Shown: positions 8,295-15,478 of the stretch, one piece after another
Layout of the letters: each line of letters begins with the position of its first letter
Position numbering within the stretch: the first letter of the stretch is position 1
NCBI GenBank assembly: GCA_030145005.1
Contig: JAQYWJ010000017.1
Span: forward strand, 1-17,771
Direction of reading: 5' to 3'
Length of the DNA: 17,771 nucleotides
Source: Desulfobacter sp.
Lineage (GTDB): Bacteria > Desulfobacterota > Desulfobacteria > Desulfobacterales > Desulfobacteraceae
The notes under the pieces: model-generated
The model's input: only the letters and a program-made list of their open reading frames with translations
Told to the model about the DNA's origin: nothing
Database searches by the model: none
Translations under genes and position numbers: made by a program

Positions 8295-8333
8295 TAGACA
8301 GATTAAAGTTCTAAGTTTAGATTTGTCTATAAT
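8295..8333 (+). promoter_or_regulatory. Promoter with overlapping inverted repeat upstream of the DNA methyltransferase
   Basis: A perfect -10 TATAAT lies at 8328-8333; the best -35 candidates (around 8303-8310) are weak. TAGACA (8295-8300) and TGTCTA (8324-8329) form an inverted repeat with a 23-base spacer, and the right half overlaps the -10. The arrangement could be an operator for autoregulation, which is known for some C5-methyltransferases and controller proteins, but no regulator gene is visible here. The rest of 8255-8520 is AT-rich with nothing else I can support. Confidence 0.4.
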
Positions 8334-8520
8334 ATGTTTGACAAAAAATTGAAAACGACGGCCGGTGAATATCCGGTTGTTACCATCATCGGTCCTGATC
8401 AACAGGCTTTTCCGTTCGTAAAAATAACTGCCAATAAATTAAGAATTTCTCCGACACCGGCAAAAAATACTATAAAAAAACATGGTGTTATAACCTTTTG
8501 CCAAAAGAAAATACAACTTA

Positions 8521-9795
8521 ATGGATTATTTGATGTATAAACTTAACAGGTTAATAAATGAAGGTTTTCTCCTTAATGAGGATGAAGCCGTGTACAACGC
8601 AAGATGTTCAAATAAAATAAAACAGCATAATCGCACCTATAAATTAATCGACTTGTTTTCAGGCGCAGGGGGGATGTCATTAGGATTTTCCAGACAATTC
8701 GGCCACCCCTTTCAATCCATCTGGGCCAATGATTTTAATAAATTTTGTGTTAATACATATAATCAAAATTTCGGGTCCCATTGTGTTCACGGAGATATAG
8801 TCGACATCTTGGAAAGTAATGCCGTCACCATACCAAAAGCGGATGTTGTTATCGGTGGGCCGCCATGCCAGGGATTCAGTCTGTTAAATAAAAACAGAGA
8901 TAGAGATGATGATCCAAGAAAAAAATTATGGAAACCGTATTTAGACGTCGTAAAACGAAGTGAAGCGGTAATTTTCGTAATGGAGAATGTACCTCAACTT
9001 CTCGGAACCTTGGAGCATGCCGAAATTATAGAACAGGCAACGTCCTTGGGGTTCAAAGTGTGGCAGGACAAACTGCTTGCCGCCGATTACGGCGTACCTC
9101 AAACGAGAACTAGAGCATTCATCATTGGTTGTAAATTCGTTGAACCGTCTATATTGTTCCCACCTCGAAAAACTCATCTCAAGGACGTTGAAACACCACA
9201 AAAATTGGAATTATCCTTTGATAAAGACGAATATTTACCCCATCCCCAAAAGTGGCAAACGGTAAAAGATGCCATAGGAGACCTGCCGGAACCTGAGGGG
9301 ATTCAGATCAGGAATGTTGCCCCTCCGCTAAATTTACATTTCGGAAGAAGCCCGACCGAATTGAGTAAGAAACGATATCGTGCCATACCGGAACAAGGAA
9401 TGAATCGTTTTGATTTACAACGCAGGGCACCTGAGTTAACTCCGAATTGTTGGATAAAAAAGAAAACCGGGGGAACCGATTTGTTTGGCCGATTATGGTG
9501 GGATAGACCTGCAGTCACAATTAGAACCGAATTTTTCAAACCGGAAAAGGGACGTTACCTTCATCCGGAGCAGCATAGGCCGATTACTCATAGAGAAGCG
9601 GCAAGATTTCAAAGTTTCCCGGATAGTTTTAAATTTACCGGATCAAAAATAGAAATTGCCAAACAAATCGGAAACGCAGTTCCGCCATTATTAGCCGCCA
9701 GGGTTGCTGATATTGTCAAAATTTTGCTCGATGGGAATTACAACAAATGGATGTCTTCTCAAAACGGACAAGAAGCCGAATTATGTCGCACATAA
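8521..9795 (+). CDS. dcm: DNA (cytosine-5-)-methyltransferase
   Basis: The 424-residue C5-methyltransferase transfers a methyl group from SAM to cytosine in a specific DNA site. Motif I is LIDLFSGAGGMSLGF (42-56), motif IV GGPPCQGFS (112-120) with catalytic C116, motif VI MENV (154-157), and motif VIII QTRTR (194-198). The target recognition region lies between about 205 and 350. Motif IX is THREAARFQSFP (356-367) and motif X GNAVPP (384-389). All key motifs are intact, so it should be active. About 40 residues precede motif I, too short for a full HTH domain. The start could instead be the ATG at 8533; neither has a good ribosome binding site. Its 3' end overlaps vsr by 49 bases. The target sequence cannot be read from the protein. 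The gene is more AT-rich than its neighbours, suggesting acquisition. Confidence 0.95.
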   Translation: MDYLMYKLNRLINEGFLLNEDEAVYNARCSNKIKQHNRTYKLIDLFSGAGGMSLGFSRQFGHPFQSIWANDFNKFCVNTYNQNFGSHCVHGDIVDILESNAVTIPKADVVIGGPPCQGFSLLNKNRDRDDDPRKKLWKPYLDVVKRSEAVIFVMENVPQLLGTLEHAEIIEQATSLGFKVWQDKLLAADYGVPQTRTRAFIIGCKFVEPSILFPPRKTHLKDVETPQKLELSFDKDEYLPHPQKWQTVKDAIGDLPEPEGIQIRNVAPPLNLHFGRSPTELSKKRYRAIPEQGMNRFDLQRRAPELTPNCWIKKKTGGTDLFGRLWWDRPAVTIRTEFFKPEKGRYLHPEQHRPITHREAARFQSFPDSFKFTGSKIEIAKQIGNAVPPLLAARVADIVKILLDGNYNKWMSSQNGQEAELCRT

Positions 9796-10172
9796 GCGGC
9801 AAAAATACCAAACCTGAAATATTGGTACGTTCACTTCTTCACCGAATGGGCTACCGCTTTCGAATTCATAAAAAAGATTTACCGGGGCGACCTGACATAT
9901 GCCTTCCCAAACACAAAAAAGTCATATTTGTTCATGGTTGTTTTTGGCATGGGCATGAAAATTGTTCCAGATCCAAAAGACCGACAACCAATGTAGAATT
10001 TTGGAATAAAAAAATTGACGGCAACATTGAAAGAGATAAAGAAAATATAAAAAAATTAAGGCGGTTAGGCTGGCAAACATTAATGATTTGGACCTGTGAA
10101 ATAAAAAATCAAGAAGAATTAAAAAACAAACTGATTTCTTTTATCGAAAGACAGGAATTTGAGCAGGATTAA
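9747..10172 (+). CDS. vsr: Very short patch repair endonuclease Vsr
   Basis: The 141-residue protein nicks next to T:G mismatches produced by deamination of 5-methylcytosine, starting repair back to C:G. PGRPD (46-50) holds the catalytic aspartate, and HGCFWHGH (63-70) is the aromatic/histidine motif. C73 and C117 fall at the positions expected for the structural zinc site of the E. coli protein. It overlaps the methyltransferase gene by 49 bases in another frame; the E. coli dcm-vsr pair also overlaps. Bases 10021-10080 contain 19 G/C of 60, against 42 of 60 at 15541-15600 in the window's resident DNA, which points to horizontal origin. No restriction endonuclease follows; the next 87 bases are non-coding. 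Confidence 0.95.
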   Translation: MDVFSKRTRSRIMSHISGKNTKPEILVRSLLHRMGYRFRIHKKDLPGRPDICLPKHKKVIFVHGCFWHGHENCSRSKRPTTNVEFWNKKIDGNIERDKENIKKLRRLGWQTLMIWTCEIKNQEELKNKLISFIERQEFEQD

Positions 10173-10259
10173 AAAAACGGAATCCGAAAAAGTTCGAAAA
10201 AAACGCCAGAAGCTGATAATAATTTTTTTTCAATTCAATTCCAAAGAATAAACCGGCAA

Positions 10260-11057
10260 TTACCAGAATACAGAAATCAGCATCCTTGTGCCCACCACGT
10301 AAAGCAGTACGGCAAAAACACGTTTAAGCTTGTCAACGGGCAGGTTATGGGCAAGTTTTACCCCAATGGGAGCCGTGAGCACCGAGGCAGCAACAATTCC
10401 TGCCAGAGCAACGAGATTGACAAACCCCAGGGACAGGGGCGGCAGGTTCGGGGTGCCAAGCCCGTTGATCACATACCCTAAAAAACCGGCTGCGGCAATG
10501 GGAAACCCGATGGCTGATGATGTACCGATGGCTTTGTGTATTTTGGTATTGCACCAGGTCAAAAACGGCACTGACAGGGTACCGCCGCCAATACCCACAA
10601 GGCTTGAAAATACGCCGATGATACTGCCTGCCGCAAAGATACCTGCGGTGCCGGGGATGTCCCGGGTGGGTTTGGGTTTCATTCCCATAAGCATCTGGGT
10701 GGCCACATAGTATAAAAAGATTCCGAAAAAACATTTAAGAAAATTTGTGGAAAGCATGGAGGCAATCCAGGTGCCTGTAAACGTCCCCACCAGGATACCC
10801 GGTGTGATTCTGAATACCACGGGCCAGACCACAGCGTTGCGTTTATGATGGGAACGCATACTGGAAACCGAAGTAAACAAAATACTGGCCAAAGACGTGC
10901 CCAGGGCCATGTGAACAATAACTTCATGGGCCACATTCTGGTGCGTAAAAATCGAAGTGAGCATGGGAACAATCACAAGGCCGCCGCCAATGCCCAGAAG
11001 CCCGGCCAGTACACCGGCCACACCGCCCACAGCCAGATACAACGCGATATAAATCAT
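10260..11057 (-). CDS. TauE/SafE family sulfite/organosulfonate exporter-type permease
   Basis: The 265-residue polytopic inner-membrane protein belongs to the TauE/SafE (DUF81) family. It shows about eight hydrophobic segments and a clear internal duplication. LLGIGGGLVIVP (20-31) matches LVGIGGGTLSVP (153-164), and HMALGTSLA (49-57) matches HKAIGTSSA (174-182). Family members are linked to export of sulfite, sulfoacetate or related anions, but substrates are mostly unproven. A sulfur role would suit a sulfate reducer; that is inference. An AAGGA ribosome binding site lies upstream of the ATG. It is 151 bases downstream of glucokinase on the same strand, so the two may or may not share a transcript. 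Confidence 0.9.
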   Translation of the reverse strand: MIYIALYLAVGGVAGVLAGLLGIGGGLVIVPMLTSIFTHQNVAHEVIVHMALGTSLASILFTSVSSMRSHHKRNAVVWPVVFRITPGILVGTFTGTWIASMLSTNFLKCFFGIFLYYVATQMLMGMKPKPTRDIPGTAGIFAAGSIIGVFSSLVGIGGGTLSVPFLTWCNTKIHKAIGTSSAIGFPIAAAGFLGYVINGLGTPNLPPLSLGFVNLVALAGIVAASVLTAPIGVKLAHNLPVDKLKRVFAVLLYVVGTRMLISVFW

Positions 11058-11208
11058 CTATCTTGTCCTTTATACGTAATCAATTACACAAAAACGACGA
11101 ATATATAAAATCAGGGTAAAAAGCAATGAATAGTTCCCGGTGCAAACCAATTTTGTTTACCCGGCTTGAGTTTGTGTTGGAAGAAAAAGGGCGCCGTAAA
11201 AATAGGAA

Positions 11209-12201
11209 CTATTTATCTGCCAGATTCTCAAACCCATACCAGGCTGCACCATGCAGGGCCGCCTTGGGATCAAGGATCACATGGACGGGCATATTGGCGC
11301 ACAATGAAAAAAACCGTCCCTTGTCAGCGATACTGCTTAAAAAATCGGGCCGGGCAAGCCTTTTGAGGATACGCGGCGGTATACCCCCGCCAAGATAGAT
11401 GCCGCCTGTGGGCAGAAGCGTCACAGCCATATTGCCGGTGACCGTGCCAAGGGCGCGGACAAACATATCCAGTGTGGCTTCGCAGATATCAGCTTTGTTT
11501 TCAAGGGCGGTTTCCACAATCACCGGTGTTTTGTCCGCCGCCGCAGCCAATTTTTCCTTTAGCCAGGCAGGTTCCGGAAAAATTTTCTTTTCCAGAAAAT
11601 ATTCATAAATATTGGGCAGGTGACTGCCCGAGCACACCCGTTCAAAACTGACATGGCCATAGCGCCGGGTTAAAAACTCCAGAACTTTAACGTCCTGGGT
11701 ATCCCGGGGAGAAAAGGCTGTATGTCCCCCTTCGCTAGCAAATGCACGGTACCGGGCGCCTGTCCAGACCATAAAGGCAATGCCTAAACCCGTGCCCGGT
11801 GCAATAACCGCCTTATTGCCCATGGGCTCAGGATTTCCCGGATTCAGGGTAAACAGACCGCCTTTGTCCAGATGAGGCACTGAAACGGCAATGGCTTTTA
11901 AATCATTAATCAATGAGACCTTAGGGATGCCGCAGGTCTGTTCAATTTCATCAGCGCTGATTTCCCAAAGCAGATTGGTGATCCGGCAATGGCGGTCTTT
12001 TATCGGGCCTGCCACCCCGAAACATGCAGCTTGGGGTTTTTCACCGGTTTGATCTAAAAATTCTTTAACAATGGCTTCAAAAGATTGATAATCAACATTT
12101 TTAAAGCGGGTTTCGTGAACCGGATTTGCCGGCACTTGTGTTTTCCCGGCATAGATTGCAAGCATTGTTTTTGTACCGCCGATATCCCCTGCAAGAATCA
12201 T
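11209..12201 (-). CDS. glk: Glucokinase (Glk family, ATP-dependent)
   Basis: The 330-residue cytoplasmic sugar kinase phosphorylates glucose to glucose-6-phosphate. Motifs of the Glk subgroup of the hexokinase/ASKHA fold are in order. GDIGGTKT (5-12) is phosphate loop 1, GVAGPI (62-67) and INDL (98-101) hold the catalytic aspartate, APGTGLG (134-140) is the second phosphate loop, and EGGHTAFSP (157-165) binds sugar. GGGIPPR lies near 280. Length fits E. coli Glk (321). A GGAAGG ribosome binding site sits just before the ATG. It is divergent from the methyltransferase gene at 12472 and followed by the TauE-like permease. In a sulfate reducer it may serve glycogen or other internal sugar turnover. 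Confidence 0.93.
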   Translation of the reverse strand: MILAGDIGGTKTMLAIYAGKTQVPANPVHETRFKNVDYQSFEAIVKEFLDQTGEKPQAACFGVAGPIKDRHCRITNLLWEISADEIEQTCGIPKVSLINDLKAIAVSVPHLDKGGLFTLNPGNPEPMGNKAVIAPGTGLGIAFMVWTGARYRAFASEGGHTAFSPRDTQDVKVLEFLTRRYGHVSFERVCSGSHLPNIYEYFLEKKIFPEPAWLKEKLAAAADKTPVIVETALENKADICEATLDMFVRALGTVTGNMAVTLLPTGGIYLGGGIPPRILKRLARPDFLSSIADKGRFFSLCANMPVHVILDPKAALHGAAWYGFENLADK

Positions 12202-12240
12202 GGGCCTTCCACCTGTGTCATAAAAAGGTTATGAATCTAT

Positions 12241-12280
12241 TTGACAGCCTGTTGACAACAATATTTTTTATATATATAGG
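12241..12280 (+). promoter_or_regulatory. Predicted promoter for the methyltransferase at 12472
   Basis: A perfect TTGACA (12252-12257) is followed after 17 bases by TATAGG (12275-12280) inside an AT-rich run. A second TTGACA lies 11 bases upstream (12241-12246), giving a direct repeat that could be a binding site. The transcript would cross the palindromic element at 12311-12453 before reaching the start codon. Confidence 0.4.
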
Positions 12281-12310
12281 CTTTTTTCAACCATTTTAGG
12301 AGCGTTAATA

Positions 12311-12453
12311 CTCGATGATCAAGTTTTTGTTAATTTGCCCAACTTCGGCGTTGGAAAAAATTTTTAATCCTCAAAATATGTTGTATATTCCTCCGGTTAA
12401 AAATTGTTTCCGCCTTGAATTTGAACAAATTCCCTAAAAATTTGATGATCGAG
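12311..12453 (+). repeat. MITE-like palindromic intergenic element
   Basis: The element is bounded by imperfect terminal inverted repeats: the left arm 12311-12337 and the reverse complement of 12426-12453 match at about 22 of 27 positions, beginning CTCGAT and ending AATTTG. Inside is a small hairpin, CCAAC TTCGGC GTTGG, near 12340-12354, then the block series AATCCTCA, TCCGGTT and CGCCTTG that recurs at 4-53 of this window. There is no coding sequence and no clear target-site duplication. It ends only 18 bases before the methyltransferase ATG, so it forms most of that gene's 5' leader. It could be a non-autonomous mobile element or a structured intergenic repeat. Confidence 0.65.
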
Positions 12454-12471
12454 TGATAGGGAAAATCACAC

Positions 12472-13308
12472 ATGAAAGATGCTGTCAAAACCCATTATAC
12501 CTGCCCGGAGCTTGGGGCAAAAATCCGTCAAGGACTTGAAAAAGCAGGCAAAAATCCGGAACAGATCCGTCTGCGGGATCTTGCCCCGGTTGATCAGCTT
12601 CATACGGGCGGGGCCCCTGCCACCCTCGAACTGGTGAGACAAGCCGGTCTGGACAAAGGCATGACCATTTTGGATGCAGGCTGCGGCATTGGCGGCACAT
12701 CCCGGCTTCTGGCACAAAATTTCGATCTTGTTGTCCATGGCATTGATCTGTCCAAAGATTTTATTGAAACCGCAAGCATGTTAAACCAGTGGTGCGGCTT
12801 TGCAAAGGACGGCACCATAAACCTTAAACAAGGGTCCCTGCCGGCGTTGCCTTACCGGGACAATTTCTTTGATGCCGTGCTCTGCCAGCACGTACTGCTT
12901 AACATAAAAGATAAACCAAAGGTATTTGCCGAATTTTCAAGGGTACTGGCCCCCCGGGGCAAACTGATCCTGCATGAAATTGTGGATGGGCCCGGGCCTG
13001 AGCCCCTTTTCCCTGTTCCCTGGGCCGGTAATGCGGCAGCCTCCATGCTCTGTTCCCGGCAAGATCTTGGGGAATATGCAAAAAAAGCCGGATTTGAACT
13101 TGTTTTCAGTGAAGATAAAACAAAAAGTGCTGCGCTTTGGTGGGAAAAGGTCAATGCCATCAAAAAGGCCGGGGGCACAGGCCCTTTGAACCCGAGCCTG
13201 GTTTTCGGGGAAAATGCCGGGCGCTTTGGCGCAAACATGGAAAAAAATTTTAAAGAACAGGCGGTGCTGTGCGTGGAAAATATCTGGGTAAAATCCAATT
13301 TTTCTTGA
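12472..13308 (+). CDS. Class I SAM-dependent methyltransferase (Methyltransf_11 type)
   Basis: The 278-residue cytoplasmic methyltransferase has motif I ILDAGCGIGG (66-75), the motif II acidic residue in GIDLS (90-94), a motif IV-like FFDAVLCQHVLLNI, and a post-motif FSRVLAPRGKLILHE. DQLHTGGAPATLEL (41-54), just before motif I, resembles the lead-in of small-molecule N- or C-methyltransferases of the glycine/sarcosine-type and UbiE-like groups. The substrate cannot be named. AGGGA lies upstream of the ATG. It appears to be a single-gene unit with its own promoter, separated from the following operon by a hairpin, and its leader is made of the palindromic element. Confidence 0.87.
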   Translation: MKDAVKTHYTCPELGAKIRQGLEKAGKNPEQIRLRDLAPVDQLHTGGAPATLELVRQAGLDKGMTILDAGCGIGGTSRLLAQNFDLVVHGIDLSKDFIETASMLNQWCGFAKDGTINLKQGSLPALPYRDNFFDAVLCQHVLLNIKDKPKVFAEFSRVLAPRGKLILHEIVDGPGPEPLFPVPWAGNAAASMLCSRQDLGEYAKKAGFELVFSEDKTKSAALWWEKVNAIKKAGGTGPLNPSLVFGENAGRFGANMEKNFKEQAVLCVENIWVKSNFS

Positions 13309-13321
13309 AAAGAACAGCCAC

Positions 13322-13354
13322 GGGCTGACCTGGTATTTCACCGAGGTTCAGCCC
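13322..13354 (+). terminator. Hairpin after the methyltransferase gene
   Basis: GGGCTGACCT (13322-13331) pairs with AGGTTCAGCCC (13344-13354) with one bulged base, and an inner GGT/ACC pair extends the stem. No T-tract follows, so it may stabilise the mRNA end or be a rho-dependent or poor terminator. Confidence 0.4.
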
Positions 13355-13373
13355 ACAACAAAAGTTGAAAGAT

Positions 13374-13403
13374 TTGTTTAGGTTACACAGACTTTCTTAT
13401 AAA
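13374..13403 (+). promoter_or_regulatory. Possible promoter of the aminotransferase-racemase operon
   Basis: A weak -35 TTGTTT (13374-13379) and a good -10 TATAAA (13398-13403) are 18 bases apart, about 40 bases before the first ATG. A TTGACA at 13413-13418 is too close to the gene to act as its -35. Confidence 0.3.
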
Positions 13404-13444
13404 AAAGTATGTTTGACACATATTTGCAATGAACGGAGCAAACC

Positions 13445-14293
13445 ATGGACACTTATTATATTGACGGCAAATTCGTATCCGAAGACGAGGCCGTCCTTTC
13501 TGTAAAAGACATCACCGTATTAAGGGGATTTGGCGTATTTGACTTTCTGATCACCTATAACAAACGTCCCTTTCGCCTCGAAAAACATGTGGCCCGCCTG
13601 GAAAATTCCGCCCGCCATATCGGACTTGAACTGAACCATTCCAACAAAGAAATCTGCGACATTGTCATGCAGACCATAGAAAAAAACCCGGACCACAAAG
13701 AGGAGAATATCCGCATCGTCTACACCGGTGGTATCAGCTCTGACGGCGTAACCCCCCAGGGAAACGGCATTCTCATGGTCATGGTCACGCCCAAGCATGA
13801 ACCGCCGGACTGGTGGTACACCAAAGGCACCAAAATCATCACCGTGGATATGGAAAGATTTATCCCCGAAGCCAAGAGCAGCAACTATCTATCAGCCGTA
13901 TTTGCCCAGCAAAAGGCCCGCAGCCAGGGCGCCATTGAAGCCATCTACAAAAATAAGGACAATCGCCTGCTCGAAGGCACCACCACCAATCTTTTCGCGT
14001 TTAAAGGCACCACCCTGATCACCCCGCCCGGCGGCATTCTGCCCGGCGTAACCCGGGGTGCTGTGCTGGAACTTTTGGAAAAAAAATATGACATTGTTCT
14101 GGATTTTATCCCCCAGGCGGATCTGGGCGACATGGATGAAATGTTTATCACGGCATCCAACAAAGAGATCGTGCCCATTATCCAGGTGGATGATATGGTT
14201 ATCGCAGACGGCAAACCCGGAGAAAAAACCCTTGCCTTGATGGCGGACTGGAAAGCATACACAACAGCATACGGGCTTGGAGAAGTAGACTGA
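13445..14293 (+). CDS. Class IV PLP aminotransferase (branched-chain / D-amino-acid type)
   Basis: The 282-residue fold-type IV PLP enzyme starts with the family's YIDGKFV and SVKDITVLRGFGVFDF (19-34). The PLP lysine is K144 in EAKSSNYL, and E177 in LEGTTTNLF is the conserved cofactor-contact glutamate. PGVTRGAVLEL (200-210) completes the cofactor site. Members are branched-chain aminotransferase, D-amino-acid aminotransferase or aminodeoxychorismate lyase; sequence alone does not separate them here. Its stop codon overlaps the alanine racemase start by one base (TGATG). A MurI-like racemase also sits in the operon. The context favours D-amino-acid transamination, an inference. CGGAG lies six bases before the ATG. 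Confidence 0.9.
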   Translation: MDTYYIDGKFVSEDEAVLSVKDITVLRGFGVFDFLITYNKRPFRLEKHVARLENSARHIGLELNHSNKEICDIVMQTIEKNPDHKEENIRIVYTGGISSDGVTPQGNGILMVMVTPKHEPPDWWYTKGTKIITVDMERFIPEAKSSNYLSAVFAQQKARSQGAIEAIYKNKDNRLLEGTTTNLFAFKGTTLITPPGGILPGVTRGAVLELLEKKYDIVLDFIPQADLGDMDEMFITASNKEIVPIIQVDDMVIADGKPGEKTLALMADWKAYTTAYGLGEVD

Positions 14294-15465
14294 TGAATTC
14301 CCCCAATGTACCATCTCTCCTTGAGCCCCAAAGCCGGGTGCAGGTGGATCTGTCGGCCTTTGGACAGAATGTGCGAACCCTGAAACGCCTGATTCCAACC
14401 GGTACCCGCTTCTGCGCCGTGGTCAAGGCCAATGCTTACGGGCATGGCGGGATACAATGCGCAAAAACCGCCCTTGAAAACGGTGCCTCTTTTCTTGCCG
14501 TGGTCCGGATCTCGGAAGCCGTTGCCATGAGAGATGCCGGTATCACTGCGCCTATTCTTCTTTTAGGAGAAGCCCTGCCCGAACAGGTCTCCTTTCTTGC
14601 AACCCACGGCATCCGGGCAAGCGTGGCTGATATCCAAGCAGCCAGAGCCCTGTCTGCCGCTGCCCAAGCCTTAAATACAACGCTGAAAATTCATATCAAG
14701 CTGGATACGGGCATGGGGCGCCTGGGGTTTCTTCATCCCGGCGTCGTTATCCAAGGCCAGGGGGAAGCGGCCGGTATACGTCAGGCCGGGGGCATTGCAG
14801 GCCTAAAGGGCCTTGGGGTGGAAGGCGCCTACACCCATTTTGCCAAGGCAGACATCATTGACAAAACCCATGTCAAAGGACAGCTGGCCCGGTTTAATGA
14901 AATGGTTGCCATGCTTGCGGATATGGGAATTCACCCTGAAATCCGCCATGCAGCTAACTCCGCAGCGGTTCTTGAGTTGCCCGAAGCCCATTTTGACATG
15001 GTGCGCCCGGGCGTTGCCATGTACGGGATGGCCCCCTCCGATGAGGTGGACATCACACGGCATAAGCTTGCGCCGATCATGTCCATCACGGCAAAGGTCA
15101 TTTATGTCAAGGCGGTGCCTAAAAATTTCAGCGTCTCCTACGGGTGCACCCATGTCACAACGGCCCCCACGGTGATTGCCACGGTACCCATAGGGTATGC
15201 AGACGGGTACAACCGGCTTTTGTCCAACCAGGGACACATGCTGGTCAAAGGCAAAAAAGCCCCCATTAGGGGCCGGGTCACCATGGATTTTACCATGATT
15301 GATGTGGGGCACATTCAAGGGGTCAACCCCGGAGACGATGTCACCATCCTCGGTCCCCAGGGAAATGAACGGATTACGGCGGACGACATCGCCGGTCTCA
15401 CCGGGACCATCAATTACGAGGTCACCACAGGCCTGACCGGGCGGATGCCTGTGTCATACGTATAA
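14293..15465 (+). CDS. alr: Alanine racemase
   Basis: The 390-residue fold-type III PLP enzyme interconverts L- and D-alanine, normally to supply peptidoglycan. The N-terminal barrel has the PLP lysine K45 in AVVKANAYGHG. KLDTGMGRLGF (136-146), THFAKAD (181-187) and HAANSAAV (219-226) are standard motifs. In the C-terminal beta domain Y283 (SVSYG) is the second catalytic base, with PIGYADGYNR (299-308) and GRVTMD (327-332). The usual Cys in GRVCMD is Thr here. Length and motifs are complete. The start codon overlaps the aminotransferase stop, so translation is probably coupled. A typical chromosomal alr sits elsewhere in many genomes, so whether this is the only copy cannot be told. Confidence 0.95.
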   Translation: MNSPNVPSLLEPQSRVQVDLSAFGQNVRTLKRLIPTGTRFCAVVKANAYGHGGIQCAKTALENGASFLAVVRISEAVAMRDAGITAPILLLGEALPEQVSFLATHGIRASVADIQAARALSAAAQALNTTLKIHIKLDTGMGRLGFLHPGVVIQGQGEAAGIRQAGGIAGLKGLGVEGAYTHFAKADIIDKTHVKGQLARFNEMVAMLADMGIHPEIRHAANSAAVLELPEAHFDMVRPGVAMYGMAPSDEVDITRHKLAPIMSITAKVIYVKAVPKNFSVSYGCTHVTTAPTVIATVPIGYADGYNRLLSNQGHMLVKGKKAPIRGRVTMDFTMIDVGHIQGVNPGDDVTILGPQGNERITADDIAGLTGTINYEVTTGLTGRMPVSYV

Positions 15466-15478
15466 AAGGAGGCGGCCC

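Noticed and set aside
8334..8540. A 68-codon open frame between the aconitase terminator and the methyltransferase
   Set aside because: Its ATG directly follows the predicted -10 TATAAT, so transcription would start inside it. It has no ribosome binding site, no recognisable motif, and overlaps the methyltransferase start.
8255..10259. Flanking direct repeats (attachment sites) around the dcm-vsr insert
   Set aside because: I compared the spacers at 8255-8320 and 10173-10259 by eye and found no shared repeat; no integrase or transposase is present.
11129..11213. Inverted repeat AATAGTTCC (11129-11137) / GGAACTATT (11205-11213) flanking the glk stop codon
   Set aside because: Nine base pairs separated by 67 bases with no T-tract. 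It could occur by chance in AT-rich DNA and I cannot tie it to termination or mobility.
13413..13418. TTGACA just before the aminotransferase gene as a -35 box
   Set aside because: A -10 at proper spacing would fall on the ribosome binding site and start codon, and no TATAAT-like sequence is there.
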